64,000 nucleotides of DNA from Peptostreptococcaceae bacterium (GCA_016650175.1 JAENWG010000003.1:21839-85838); one strand, 5' to 3'. Positions 43,675 to 52,957 are shown, counted from the stretch's first letter. Translations and numbers: made by a program. Notes: generated by a model not told the origin, from the letters alone.

Positions 43675-44740
43675 TTTTAATTTCCTTTATCACTATTATA
43701 AAATTAATTGTCATCATTATTATTATTAAAAACCCTAAATACCCCTCTATGGGAAACATGTAGGCTACTATATTTTTGAAGCCAAAAAGTCCCAGCAAAA
43801 ATCCAATCCATGCTGACACTATTATGAATTTTTTCTTTTTTGGTCCGGTTTTTATCTTTGTCGTAAAACCATAGAAATTGCTGGTAGCAGATGCATATAT
43901 AGAAAGCATCAATACTACTACATATAATATATGAACAGGTTTAGAAAGTTTAGCAGAATAACCTAACATCGGAAGATCAAGTGCTTGAGAAAAATGCATA
44001 TCCTTTTGAAGTGCCAGTACAAGCAAAAATGCGAGCACTGCAAGCATAAGTCCGCCTAGCATACTTCCAACTATTGCGTGTCTATTGTTCTTCGCATTTA
44101 TCGAAGCAGTAGCCACTATAGGTATCATTGAAAGTATGTTATATGATATGTACAAAAATGCCGCTATCACAAAATTAGAGGCTATAGGGCTAGGCTTCAC
44201 AGGATCATCGTACCCTGTATAACCTATATCTTTAAATATTACCATTAAACATACCATAACTACTATTACAAACATTGCCGGCATAATATATCTAAAGACC
44301 CTAGATACTCTTTCAAATTCGCCTAGAACTGTAAATAGCACCATAATAATTATTACAGCGCCTCCAAATATTTTACTCATGCCAAATTCTTGTCTTACAA
44401 GAGATCCTCCTGCCGCACTCATTGTTACTAATACTGTGAATATTATTACAGCCATGAAATACCCTACAAAATTTATGATATGCTTATTCCCTCCTGGAAC
44501 TATTACTCTTCCCATATCATTTGTATTAAAGTGCCTAGCATTAATGCTAGCCATAACTCCTGTCAATATAAAAAGTACTCCAACAAAGAAAACGCCCCAT
44601 TTAGCGTTTTCGTTAAACACTCCAAAGAATTGCCATATTTCTCTGCCTGAAGCAAATCCTGCCCCCATAATAGCTGAAGTATACATTATTGCTACACCAA
44701 AAAAGTTTAGGCTAACACTACTTGTTTTAGAGTTCTTCAT
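43619..44740 (-). CDS. YkvI-like membrane transporter
   Basis: A 373-residue protein with about ten predicted helices. The N-terminal AIMGAGFASGREIWQFFG segment with its broken first helix is characteristic of the YkvI family, which is related to LeuT-fold (APC superfamily) transporters. It overlaps the gene on each side: 14 bp with the acidic unknown upstream (44727-44740) and 56 bp with the MBL gene. Substrate unknown. Confidence 0.85.
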   Translation of the reverse strand: MKNSKTSSVSLNFFGVAIMYTSAIMGAGFASGREIWQFFGVFNENAKWGVFFVGVLFILTGVMASINARHFNTNDMGRVIVPGGNKHIINFVGYFMAVIIFTVLVTMSAAGGSLVRQEFGMSKIFGGAVIIIMVLFTVLGEFERVSRVFRYIMPAMFVIVVMVCLMVIFKDIGYTGYDDPVKPSPIASNFVIAAFLYISYNILSMIPIVATASINAKNNRHAIVGSMLGGLMLAVLAFLLVLALQKDMHFSQALDLPMLGYSAKLSKPVHILYVVVLMLSIYASATSNFYGFTTKIKTGPKKKKFIIVSAWIGFLLGLFGFKNIVAYMFPIEGYLGFLIIIMMTINFIIVIKEIKNEGSKAQCEYIQGFRESR

Positions 44741-45263
44741 ATTCTTCTAATTCTTCTATATCTTCCGTTTCTTCTTCTATGCTTATTGCATATTCATCAA
44801 GATCGTATTCTAAAGCTTCAGTAAAATCAAATCTATCTTCATTTCCACTTAATTTATTAAACCTACAATTAGTAAGAGCATCTCTTACGTTTAAGAGGTC
44901 ATCACCTCTTTTAACGCTCTTCTTAAAAACAAACCAGTTTCTAAATTTTACTATTTCTTCACTAAGCTTGTCATAAGTTACTGCATTGCTTCCATTTTCG
45001 CATATCCCCATGAAAGCTAATTTCATCATTTCCATAAGAGCGACAAACTCAGCTTCTTGATCTGGAACAGATTCGGTTATATCTTCAAAATATGTTTCAA
45101 ACAATCCTTTAACTATATTAATATCAGCTTCTTCCATTACCAAAAATATGATATCTTCATCTATATATTCATCGCATTCTAATAAATCTGACATATTATC
45201 AAAATATTCAAATCCTGCTCCGCTTTCAATATCAAGCATTTCAAAAAGTTTTTCTTTGTTCAT
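44727..45263 (-). CDS. Acidic protein of unknown function
   Basis: A 178-residue, strongly acidic protein with no transmembrane helix and no motif I recognise; its C-terminus is a run of glutamates (EEETEDIEELEEYEEL). I choose the ATG at 45263, preceded by GGGTGAG, rather than an upstream GTG. It overlaps the YkvI-like gene by 14 bp and heads the minus-strand gene block that is divergent from pepF. Its position suggests cotranslation with the transporter. No function can be assigned. Confidence 0.7.
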   Translation of the reverse strand: MNKEKLFEMLDIESGAGFEYFDNMSDLLECDEYIDEDIIFLVMEEADINIVKGLFETYFEDITESVPDQEAEFVALMEMMKLAFMGICENGSNAVTYDKLSEEIVKFRNWFVFKKSVKRGDDLLNVRDALTNCRFNKLSGNEDRFDFTEALEYDLDEYAISIEEETEDIEELEEYEEL

Positions 45264-45360
45264 AATTCTCACCCATCATATTTATTTTATGTTATAATAT
45301 CTTTGTTAATATTTAAATATTATACTACATAGATACAAAAAATACTACTATGGAGGAAAA

Positions 45361-47136
45361 ATGACTACAAAAAAAAGAAATGAAATAGATGATAACTTTA
45401 AGTGGAATATTGAGGATATGTACAAGGATAATGCCCTTTGGACTAAGGACATAGAAGATGTACTAAAACTAACTGAAGAATTTGTAAAACTTGCAGGACA
45501 TATTACTGATTCTGCTGATTCTTTATATACCGCTATAAGCAAGCAAAATAACATTTGGCTAAAATTAGAAAAAGCCTTTGTTTTTGCTCATATGAAATTA
45601 GATGAAAATACTACTTCTACAGTATACCAAGGAATGAATAGTAAATGCCAAGGTGTTATGGCTAAGGTTTCGGCATCTATGTCTTTCTTTACTCCGGAGC
45701 TTTTATCAAAATCTAAAGATACCATAACCACATATATTAAAGAAGATAAAAGATTAGATGTTTATGATTTCTATTTAAATTCAGTATTTAGGGAAAAAGC
45801 TCATGTTCTGAGTGAACCCGAAGAAAATATATTAGCTCAACTTAGTGAAGTTACAAGAGCTTCATCAGAAGTATTCAGCATGCTAAACAACGCTGATATG
45901 AAATTTGATGATGTAAACGGTCAAAGTTTAACTCATGGTAATTACATAAATTACATGGAGTCATCTGATAGAAGCATAAGAAAAATCGCTTATGAAAATG
46001 TATATAAAAAATATATGAACCAAATAAACACTATTGCTACCACATATAACTATAGTGTTAAAACTGATGTAATATCTTCAAGAATACGTCATTACAGCTC
46101 ATCATTGGATTCAGCTCTATACGGAGATAACATTCCTAAAGCTGTTTACACTAACTTAATCGATGCTGTTCATGAGCACCTAGGCTCCCTGCATGATTAT
46201 ACTGAGCTTAGAAAAGAAAAATTAGGATTAGATGATTTAAGAATGTATGATATATATGTCCCTATTTGTAAACCTGATGATAAGAAATACACATTTGACG
46301 ATGCTGTAGATATTATGAAAAAAGCCTTAGCTCCTTTAGGCGAAGAATATATAGATATTTTAAGTAAAGGAATAAAATCCGGCTGGGTTGATGTCTATGA
46401 AAACGAAGGTAAAACTTCAGGTGCATATAGCTTCGGTTCATACGACAGTATGCCTTATGTGCTTATGAATTTTAACGGTAACTTAAAGGATGTGTTTACA
46501 TTAGTACACGAATGCGGTCACTCTATGCATTCATATTATACTAGGCACAATCAACCTTTTATATACGGAAGTCACTCCATTTTTACCGCTGAAGTTGCAT
46601 CAACTGTAAATGAAGCCCTGCTCATCGGCTATCTTCTTGACAATGAAGACAATCCTGAAATTAGAAAGTACTTAATTAATTTTCACATAGAAGCATTTAG
46701 AACTACGCTTTTCAGACAGACTATGTTCGCTGAGTTTGAAAAAATAACTCACGAAACTATAGAAGAAGGTGGAGCTTTAACGCCTGAGTTCTTATCTACT
46801 GAATATGAAAAATTGAATAAGCTATATTTTGGTGATTCTTTATCAGATGATGAGTATATAAAATATGAGTGGTCTAGAATCCCTCATTTCTATAGAGCCT
46901 ACTATGTTTATCAGTATGCTACAGGTTATTCCGCAGCAACTGCTATTGCTAACGGAATATTAACTGGAGAAGATAAAAAAAGAGAAGCTTATTTAGAGTT
47001 TTTAAAAACAGGAGACAGTAATTTCCCTGTAGAACTTTTAAAAATCGCCGGTGTTGACATGAGCAAAAAAGAATCTATTAGTAATGCCCTATCTACTTTT
47101 GATGATTTGGTAAAAGATTTAAGGAGCATATTATGA
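45361..47136 (+). CDS. pepF: Oligoendopeptidase F
   Basis: A 591-residue M3B zinc peptidase that cuts short peptides in the cytoplasm. The zinc motif HECGHSMH near residue 383 and the upstream SGAYSFGSYDSMPYVLMNF segment are diagnostic. The start follows a strong TGGAGGAAAA site. Its stop overlaps the nadK start by four bases (ATGA-type). The gene opens a short plus-strand operon that also carries nadK and an RluA-type synthase. Confidence 0.95.
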   Translation: MTTKKRNEIDDNFKWNIEDMYKDNALWTKDIEDVLKLTEEFVKLAGHITDSADSLYTAISKQNNIWLKLEKAFVFAHMKLDENTTSTVYQGMNSKCQGVMAKVSASMSFFTPELLSKSKDTITTYIKEDKRLDVYDFYLNSVFREKAHVLSEPEENILAQLSEVTRASSEVFSMLNNADMKFDDVNGQSLTHGNYINYMESSDRSIRKIAYENVYKKYMNQINTIATTYNYSVKTDVISSRIRHYSSSLDSALYGDNIPKAVYTNLIDAVHEHLGSLHDYTELRKEKLGLDDLRMYDIYVPICKPDDKKYTFDDAVDIMKKALAPLGEEYIDILSKGIKSGWVDVYENEGKTSGAYSFGSYDSMPYVLMNFNGNLKDVFTLVHECGHSMHSYYTRHNQPFIYGSHSIFTAEVASTVNEALLIGYLLDNEDNPEIRKYLINFHIEAFRTTLFRQTMFAEFEKITHETIEEGGALTPEFLSTEYEKLNKLYFGDSLSDDEYIKYEWSRIPHFYRAYYVYQYATGYSAATAIANGILTGEDKKREAYLEFLKTGDSNFPVELLKIAGVDMSKKESISNALSTFDDLVKDLRSIL

Positions 47137-47936
47137 AAACTAAAGTATTCATACATACAAACGAAAGTAAAGCCTCTAAGGTAGTAAAAGAACAATTAAT
47201 ATCTATGCTCGAAAAATCAAACTTTATAGTCACAAGCTCATTTGATAAGAGCATTGATCTTTTGGTTTGTGTCGGTGGCGACGGTACATTTCTTCAGGCT
47301 GCTCATAAATATGGTTTCCCTGATGTTCCGTTTATAGGAATAAATACTGGTCACCTAGGGTTTTTTCAAGAAATAATGCCTAATCAGTTAGATGAATTCA
47401 TATATTACTACAATACCAATAAGTACAGAATACAAAAAATAACTACTGTTCAAGCCGAAATTAAAACTAAAGATGAAACACATAACCTAATAGGAATAAA
47501 TGAAATACAGATAAAAGGACCATCTACTAGTTCTACTCATTTAAACATTTCTATCAGCGGTAGTTTTATAGAGAGATTTTCTGGAGACGGTATACTAGTA
47601 TCCACTCCATCAGGTTCTACAGCATACAACTACTCATTAGGTGGAAGTATTGTAGATCCTAGGGTTAACCTTCTTCAGGTTACACCAATAGCACCTATCA
47701 ATACCACAGCGTACCGTTGTTTTACTTCAAGTATCGTAATGCCTGCAGAGCTTACATTAGAAGTTGAGCTTGATGATTATACTAACGGCAAGACATTGAC
47801 CGTTATATATGACGGAATGCCTATAGTTTACGATAATGTAGAAAGCGTAAACTTCACTATGTCTAAAGAGACTATTAATTTACTCAGATTCGAAAGCTAT
47901 GACTTTTGGGCAAAAGTTAAAAGTAAATTTATTTAA
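47133..47936 (+). CDS. nadK: NAD kinase
   Basis: A 267-residue kinase that makes NADP from NAD. GGDGTFL near residue 49 and the GDGILVSTPSGSTAYNYSLGG segment near 150-170 are the NadK active-site motifs, followed by PIAPIN. Its start overlaps the pepF stop by four bases. Length fits the Bacillota enzyme. Confidence 0.95.
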   Translation: MKTKVFIHTNESKASKVVKEQLISMLEKSNFIVTSSFDKSIDLLVCVGGDGTFLQAAHKYGFPDVPFIGINTGHLGFFQEIMPNQLDEFIYYYNTNKYRIQKITTVQAEIKTKDETHNLIGINEIQIKGPSTSSTHLNISISGSFIERFSGDGILVSTPSGSTAYNYSLGGSIVDPRVNLLQVTPIAPINTTAYRCFTSSIVMPAELTLEVELDDYTNGKTLTVIYDGMPIVYDNVESVNFTMSKETINLLRFESYDFWAKVKSKFI

Positions 47937-47946
47937 AGGATATTTT

Positions 47947-48840
47947 ATGTCAGAATTCAAATATACAGTAACTAAAAAAGATGTTGACTTAACGATTGGA
48001 CAAATTGTTAAGCAGAATTTTAATTTCTCATCGAGATTAAAGTCAAAAATAAGGCAGCAACATTTAACCACTTTAAATGGTAGCTATGTTCACGGATATT
48101 TAAAACCCACTTTAGGCGATGTGATATTAGTAAATATGCCGAAAGAAAAAAGTGATTTTCTTGCTGAGGATATCCCTATATACCCTGTATATGAGGATGA
48201 TGATTTATTAATAATCAACAAACAAGCCGGTGTTATAATCCATCCGACTAAGGGCCACCCTGTTCATACAATCGCAAATGGGCTTATGAAATATATGGAA
48301 GATACCAATCAGACTTTTAAAATTAGGTTTGTAAACAGGCTAGATATGGACACTACAGGTTTAGTTATAGTCGCTAAAAATTCTAATACTCAAAACCAAC
48401 TATCTAAACAAATGAAATATAACACAATATCAAAAGAATACGTAGCTATTGTTAACGGAACTTTAGAAGAAGACTCTTTCACTATAAACCTTCCTATCGG
48501 AAGACCTGATTTAGAACAAGTAGCAAGAAGCGTAATGGAAGAAGGCTCCCCTTCTGTCACTCACGTTAAAGTAGTAAAAAGATTTAAGAAACCTTTCACT
48601 ATGGTAAGACTAAAGCTCGAAACTGGAAGAACTCATCAAATAAGAGTTCATATGTCTCATATAGGTCACCCTGTAACTGGAGATTACCTATACGGTGGAG
48701 ACAAACCCTTCTTAATAGAAAGACAGGCACTTCATGCAGAAAAGCTTACTTTTTTTCATCCCGTAACCGAAGAAGAAATAGTTGTTACTGCACCAATTCC
48801 AGATGATATATTAGAATGTATAAAAAAAATAGAAGGCTAA
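47947..48840 (+). CDS. RluA family RNA pseudouridine synthase
   Basis: About 297 residues, with an S4-like N-terminal domain and the RluA catalytic core: the catalytic aspartate in NRLDMDTTGL and the GRTHQIRVHMSHIGHPVTGD motif. It changes a uridine in rRNA or tRNA to pseudouridine; the exact site cannot be told apart by eye (RluD and YlyB/YjbO-like members are similar). The ATG at 47947 is preceded by AAAGGA and lies 10 bp after nadK, so the three genes form one operon. Confidence 0.92.
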   Translation: MSEFKYTVTKKDVDLTIGQIVKQNFNFSSRLKSKIRQQHLTTLNGSYVHGYLKPTLGDVILVNMPKEKSDFLAEDIPIYPVYEDDDLLIINKQAGVIIHPTKGHPVHTIANGLMKYMEDTNQTFKIRFVNRLDMDTTGLVIVAKNSNTQNQLSKQMKYNTISKEYVAIVNGTLEEDSFTINLPIGRPDLEQVARSVMEEGSPSVTHVKVVKRFKKPFTMVRLKLETGRTHQIRVHMSHIGHPVTGDYLYGGDKPFLIERQALHAEKLTFFHPVTEEEIVVTAPIPDDILECIKKIEG

Positions 48841-48858
48841 CTAATGCCTTCTATTTTT
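48829..48858. terminator. Terminator overlapping the end of the RluA-type gene
   Basis: ATAGAAGGC and GCCTTCTAT form a perfect 9-bp stem with an 8-base loop that contains the stop codon, then TTTTAT on the plus strand. The convergent DUF975 gene ends 11 bp further on, so it may serve both. Confidence 0.8.
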
Positions 48859-48869
48859 ATATCTACAAT

Positions 48870-49688
48870 TTATTTATCCTCATCATTATTTTCTATAAGT
48901 CGACTTGAAAACTCTATGTTAGGTTTAAGTCCTTTTTCACCTTCGTATGGGAAATCTTCTCTTTTACCAAATTTTAGTAATTCATAATATATTGTTTCAG
49001 CTGTACTAAAGTAAGTTGAAACGATTGACATAGGTATAATTAGACATATATTAAAAATAATAGTATATGTCACCTCACTTGTACCAGTCATAAACATCGC
49101 AGCTATAAATGCAGGTAAGAAACCCAATAAATACCATCCAAGAAAACTAATATAAACTCCAAATAGATGTGCCTTGTTACCAACCATCATAATCTTGCTT
49201 TCATTTATGCATTGCAAAATACCCTTTGAAGGATCATCTACAAGAATAAAATATGCTTGAGAATATCTGTAATATGCTATTATGCCTGGAACAATAAATA
49301 GTAATGACCATAGAAATATAAACATGCCTGTTACTAATGTCAGTCCAAATGCTTTTAAATAGTGCGAAAAGCCTTCAAAAAGATTATCATAATGTATAGC
49401 TCCTTCTCTAAGTATTGCTAAAATATACATCCTAAATCCATAGGTTAAAGCTCCTAACATTAAAATATTATATAATCCGCTAACCATTGATGTTTGTGTT
49501 GTTTCTCCTACTATCTCATTGAAATATGAAGCTGTCGGAAATAGTGTTGCCAAAATATCAGGAATTAGTGTTAACATAATTTGATATATTAGTACGCCTA
49601 TTACAACTGCTACCCATTTGTTTTTAAGTATAAATCTTGACATTCCTCTTATTTCTGATGCTGAATCTTTTACTAAATAATTATTCAT
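48870..49688 (-). CDS. DUF975 family integral membrane protein
   Basis: A 272-residue protein with about six hydrophobic helices. Features of the DUF975 family include the SEIRGMSRFILKNKW start and the VPGIIAYYRYSQAYFILVDDP segment near residue 130-150. The C-terminal tail is charged and hydrophilic. I take the ATG at 49688, preceded by AAGGAG; a GTG two codons upstream is the alternative. It stands alone between two plus-strand units. Function unknown. Confidence 0.85.
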   Translation of the reverse strand: MNNYLVKDSASEIRGMSRFILKNKWVAVVIGVLIYQIMLTLIPDILATLFPTASYFNEIVGETTQTSMVSGLYNILMLGALTYGFRMYILAILREGAIHYDNLFEGFSHYLKAFGLTLVTGMFIFLWSLLFIVPGIIAYYRYSQAYFILVDDPSKGILQCINESKIMMVGNKAHLFGVYISFLGWYLLGFLPAFIAAMFMTGTSEVTYTIIFNICLIIPMSIVSTYFSTAETIYYELLKFGKREDFPYEGEKGLKPNIEFSSRLIENNDEDK

Positions 49689-49766
49689 GTACACTCCTTC
49701 ATTGTTTTATATCAGAGGTTATTGTATAATAAATATAGTAATAAATCAACCGAAAGGGTTCATTAT

Positions 49767-50375
49767 ATGTTAAATAAATGTTACATACTAACTTCATACT
49801 TCCAAAATCAATCTGCCGATTTCTTTAAATCTATTAGAGAAAGTGATGGTTTATTAATCTGTGCTGACGGAGGACAAGACATTGCTAAAAAATGGAACCT
49901 TATTCCATCACTTATCATTGGGGATTTTGATTCATCTGAAAACAGTGATATAAAGAATATCCGCTATCCTAAAGAAAAGGATGTAACTGATACAGAAGCA
50001 TGCATCATCTATGCTTTACAGGAAAGCTATACGGATATTACCTTACTTGGAGGACTTGGAGGCAGAGTCGATCATACCTTGGGTAATTTAGCACTTTTGG
50101 CTAAGTACCATGTAGTTATGATAGATAATCAAAATATCGTAAAATGTTTAAAAAACGAAACTATAAATGTAAACGCAAATGGATACAAATATATTTCTGT
50201 TATTTCATTTGGTAATGCTAACGCAATTGTTACACTAAAAGGAGTTAAATTCCCATTAAAAGATTACGAGCTACCTTTTGACAGTACCCTTGGTATAAGC
50301 AACGAAATAACTTCAAGCACCGCAGAAATAACTATTCAAGGAACAGCTCTAATTATACAATCAAAAGATTTATAA
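49767..50375 (+). CDS. thiN: Thiamine pyrophosphokinase
   Basis: A 202-residue enzyme that converts thiamine to TPP with ATP. ADGGQDIAKKW, PSLIIGDFDS and the TLLGGLGGRVDHTLGN segment are family hallmarks. The start is the ATG at 49767, preceded by AAAGGG; an upstream in-frame ATG has no good binding site. It lies just upstream of the TPP riboswitch that governs the thiamine transporter, so uptake and activation of thiamine are clustered, though thiN itself lies before the riboswitch. Confidence 0.94.
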   Translation: MLNKCYILTSYFQNQSADFFKSIRESDGLLICADGGQDIAKKWNLIPSLIIGDFDSSENSDIKNIRYPKEKDVTDTEACIIYALQESYTDITLLGGLGGRVDHTLGNLALLAKYHVVMIDNQNIVKCLKNETINVNANGYKYISVISFGNANAIVTLKGVKFPLKDYELPFDSTLGISNEITSSTAEITIQGTALIIQSKDL

Positions 50376-50382
50376 ATAACTA

Positions 50383-50410
50383 TTGACAAATCCTAAAATA
50401 ATAGTAAAAT
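50383..50410 (+). promoter_or_regulatory. Promoter of the TPP riboswitch-thiT unit
   Basis: TTGACA (50383-50388) and TAAAAT (50405-50410) are separated by 16 bp, a near-consensus sigma-A promoter. Transcription would start around 50417, exactly at the riboswitch. Confidence 0.75.
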
Positions 50411-50415
50411 TACTT

Positions 50416-50505
50416 TAGCTAGGGGAGCTTGTGCTGAGAGATTCCATTTGGAAACTACCCTCAAAACCTGATTCGGATAATACCGACGAAGGGAAGCAAA
50501 ACGTA
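50416..50505 (+). ncRNA. TPP (thi-box) riboswitch
   Basis: The sequence shows the conserved thi-box blocks: AGGGGAGCT, then GCTGAGAGATTCC, the ACCCTCAAAACCTGATTCGGATAATACCGACGAAGGGAAGC region in pieces (CTGATTCGGATAATACC and GACGAAGGGAAGCAAA). It binds thiamine pyrophosphate and turns down the downstream gene. thiT follows directly. Confidence 0.97.
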
Positions 50506-50525
50506 TTTTTGCGTTTTCACAAGTA

Positions 50526-50552
50526 CTCCTTAAAATTTAAGGAGGTTTTTTT
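50526..50552 (+). terminator. Expression-platform hairpin: terminator that also hides the thiT ribosome binding site
   Basis: CTCCTTA (50526-50532) pairs with TAAGGAG (50538-50544) in a 7-bp stem; a T7 run follows and the ATG lies at 50553. The AAGGAGG site of thiT is the 3' arm of the stem, so this one hairpin can act as an intrinsic terminator and can also sequester the ribosome binding site. Confidence 0.75.
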
Positions 50553-51182
50553 ATGTTCGGAAATTTACAGGATTTTTTTACATCCACAACTGGAATTACC
50601 ATTACGGTACTTCTAATTATTACCATTCTATTTTTCATCCTACGCGGTGGAAAAAATGATGATAAAAGAAACAATACTAAAGTACTAACTATTTCTGCCC
50701 TACTTATTGCACTTGCAATGGTACTCGGCGAAATAAAGATTTTTCAGATGCCACAAGGAGGTTCAATAACCCTTCTAAGTATGCTACCTATTGTATTTTG
50801 CGGCTACCTTTTTGGTGTAAGAAGAGGTGTTATGGCAGGAATTTGCGTAGGACTTTTAAATCTTATCTTTGGGCCATATATCATTCATCCACTTCAAATG
50901 CTATTAGATTACCCTATTGCATTCGGAGCTATGGGTCTTGCAGGTCTTTCTAAAAAGAGTTTAACCAAAGGTTATCTCATTGGTATCAGCGGAAGATTCG
51001 TTTGCGCAGTAATCAGCGGCATAGTTTTCTTTGGGGAATATGCACCTGAAGGTTTTAATGCAGTTTCATGGTCTATATGGTATAACTTAACCTACATTTC
51101 AATAGAAGCAGTTATAACTATAATAATCATTAACATTAAACCTGTTAAAAACGCATTAGAAAGATTAAAAAACAGTATTTAA
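50553..51182 (+). CDS. thiT: Energy-coupled thiamine transporter ThiT
   Basis: A 209-residue membrane protein, the substrate-binding (S) component of a group II ECF transporter for thiamine. The core from residue 45 onward has six helices with the characteristic MPIVFCGYLFGVRRGVMAG and FVCAVISGIVFFGEYAPEG segments and a late WYNLTYISIEA motif at the thiamine site. An extra N-terminal helix (about 12-32) makes it slightly longer than most ThiT proteins. No EcfA or EcfT is in the window, so a shared module elsewhere is expected. Controlled by the TPP riboswitch. Confidence 0.95.
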   Translation: MFGNLQDFFTSTTGITITVLLIITILFFILRGGKNDDKRNNTKVLTISALLIALAMVLGEIKIFQMPQGGSITLLSMLPIVFCGYLFGVRRGVMAGICVGLLNLIFGPYIIHPLQMLLDYPIAFGAMGLAGLSKKSLTKGYLIGISGRFVCAVISGIVFFGEYAPEGFNAVSWSIWYNLTYISIEAVITIIIINIKPVKNALERLKNSI

Positions 51183-51188
51183 CTAAGT

Positions 51189-51218
51189 AGTGTCATAAGT
51201 AAAATTATGACACTTTTT
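51189..51218 (+). terminator. Terminator after thiT
   Basis: AGTGTCATAA pairs with TTATGACACT (10 bp) with a 6-base loop, then TTTTTAA, seven bases past the thiT stop. Confidence 0.9.
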
Positions 51219-51284
51219 AATTGCAAAAATATAATAAAAGTGTTAGTATGTGTATGAGAATTTTAGTATGAAAGGGAAAATAAA

Positions 51285-52061
51285 ATGTACAATAACATTA
51301 AATTTGAGAAAAACGAAGGCCTAGCTACAGTTACCATAAATAGACCTAAAGCTATGAACGCATTAAACGAAGATGTATTAAACGAATTACTAATAGTATT
51401 TCACTCAATTGCTAAAGATGATGATGTAAAAGCAGTGATTGTTACAGGCGAAGGAAAAGCCTTTGTAGCTGGCGCTGATATTGCACAAATGTCTAAGTTA
51501 AGCGCACTTGAAGGACGAAAAATGATGTCGCTCGGTCATGAAGTTATGAATTATATAGAAAATATTGAAAAACCCGTAATTGCTGCGGTTAACGGATTTG
51601 CATTAGGCGGCGGATGTGAGCTTTCTCTTGCATGTGATATCAGAATTGCTTCAACAAAAGCAAAATTCGGACAACCTGAAGTAGGTCTTGGAATTATTCC
51701 TGGTTTTGGAGGTACTCAAAGATTAGCTAGACTTGTAGGAAAAGGTATGGCTAAATACCTAATTATGACAGCTGAAATCATTGGTGCTGATGAAGCATAT
51801 AGAATTGGTCTTGTTGAAAAATTAGTTGAACCTGAAGAACTTATTGACACTGCTGTAAAAACAGCTCGTACAATAATGTCTAAAGCACCTATTGCAGTAG
51901 GAACTGCTATAACAGCAATAAATAAAGGCTTTGATCTTGGGATGGCAGAAGCAAGTGCTTTTGAAATTGAAACATTTACTACAGCATTTGGGTCAGATGA
52001 CAAATCGGAAGGAATGGACGCTTTCTTAAACAAGAGAAAAGCAGAGTTTAAGAATCGCTAA
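51285..52061 (+). CDS. crt: Enoyl-CoA hydratase/crotonase
   Basis: A 258-residue crotonase-fold enzyme that hydrates short-chain enoyl-CoA, typically crotonyl-CoA in butyrate-type fermentation. The oxyanion-hole motif AFVAGADIAQM (about residues 62-72) and NGFALGGGCELSLACD near 103-118 are present, with the catalytic glutamates Glu in GGCEL and GQPEVGLGI. No thiolase, Hbd or butyryl-CoA dehydrogenase is adjacent, so a stand-alone role cannot be excluded. Start backed by AAAGGGAAAATAAA. Confidence 0.92.
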   Translation: MYNNIKFEKNEGLATVTINRPKAMNALNEDVLNELLIVFHSIAKDDDVKAVIVTGEGKAFVAGADIAQMSKLSALEGRKMMSLGHEVMNYIENIEKPVIAAVNGFALGGGCELSLACDIRIASTKAKFGQPEVGLGIIPGFGGTQRLARLVGKGMAKYLIMTAEIIGADEAYRIGLVEKLVEPEELIDTAVKTARTIMSKAPIAVGTAITAINKGFDLGMAEASAFEIETFTTAFGSDDKSEGMDAFLNKRKAEFKNR

Positions 52062-52066
52062 ATATT

Positions 52067-52918
52067 ATGTATAACAGCAATTTAGTTTTAGAGGGCGGAG
52101 CACTCCGCGGAATATTTACATCAGGACTACTTGATTTTTTTATGGAACAGAATATAGAGTTTTCAAACATAACAGGCGTATCTGCAGGTTCTTTTAATGC
52201 GATAGATTATTTATCCAATCAAATTGGCAGAACAAAGACATGCGTAATGGCTGAGGGAAAAGATGATAATTGTGTAAGTTATAAAGATTTTTTCACTAAA
52301 AAGCAACTGATCGACTTTGATAAAACCTTTTTAACTTTTTCTAATGAAAGATATTTATTTAATTATGAGAATTACTTCAAATCAGATATGAAGCTTGAAA
52401 TAGTAGCTACGAATTGTTTAACAGGTAAACCCAAATATCTAGTACCCACTACTAACGATGAAATTATGCTATACTGCCGAGCCTCTTGCTCTATGCCTAT
52501 GTTTGTAAACATGGTAAATATAGAAGGTACACCTTATTTAGATGGTGGTATTTCCGCTGCTATTCCAGTAGAATATATTATGGAGAAAAATTTTGATAAA
52601 AATGTATTTATACTAACTAGGCAAAAGGGTTTTAGAAAACCTATGCCGCGTATTCCTGCTATAAGGCTTCTTCATATAATGTATGAAAATTATCCCGAGC
52701 TATTCCATGCTTTAAGAACAGCTAATAAGAGATATAACATGATTTTAGACTACATTGATAAATTAGAAGAAGAAGGTAAAATATTCGTGATAAGACCTAC
52801 TGAAAAACCTGTCTCTCATTTCGAAAAGAATCCAGATAAACTCAATGCTTTTTATGAGCATGGTTATAATACGGCAAAAAAAGAATATTCAAGATTAATT
52901 GAATACTTAGAAAAATAG
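52067..52918 (+). CDS. Patatin-like phospholipase family protein
   Basis: A 283-residue patatin-fold hydrolase (RssA/YlbK-like). The oxyanion GGALRG near residue 10, nucleophile motif GVSAGS near residue 38 (catalytic Ser), and the later YLDGGIS aspartate dyad are all present. Acts on ester bonds of lipids; substrate unknown. It begins five bases after crt, so the two are probably one operon. Confidence 0.92.
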   Translation: MYNSNLVLEGGALRGIFTSGLLDFFMEQNIEFSNITGVSAGSFNAIDYLSNQIGRTKTCVMAEGKDDNCVSYKDFFTKKQLIDFDKTFLTFSNERYLFNYENYFKSDMKLEIVATNCLTGKPKYLVPTTNDEIMLYCRASCSMPMFVNMVNIEGTPYLDGGISAAIPVEYIMEKNFDKNVFILTRQKGFRKPMPRIPAIRLLHIMYENYPELFHALRTANKRYNMILDYIDKLEEEGKIFVIRPTEKPVSHFEKNPDKLNAFYEHGYNTAKKEYSRLIEYLEK

Positions 52919-52925
52919 AATGAAT

Positions 52926-52955
52926 ATGCTCTGATAAATTCAGAGCTATTTTTTT
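52926..52955 (+). terminator. Terminator after the patatin gene
   Basis: GCTCTGA (52928-52934) pairs with TCAGAGC (52940-52946), extended by AT pairs, followed by TATTTTTTT. Eight bases past the stop codon. Confidence 0.85.
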
Positions 52956-52957
52956 GC

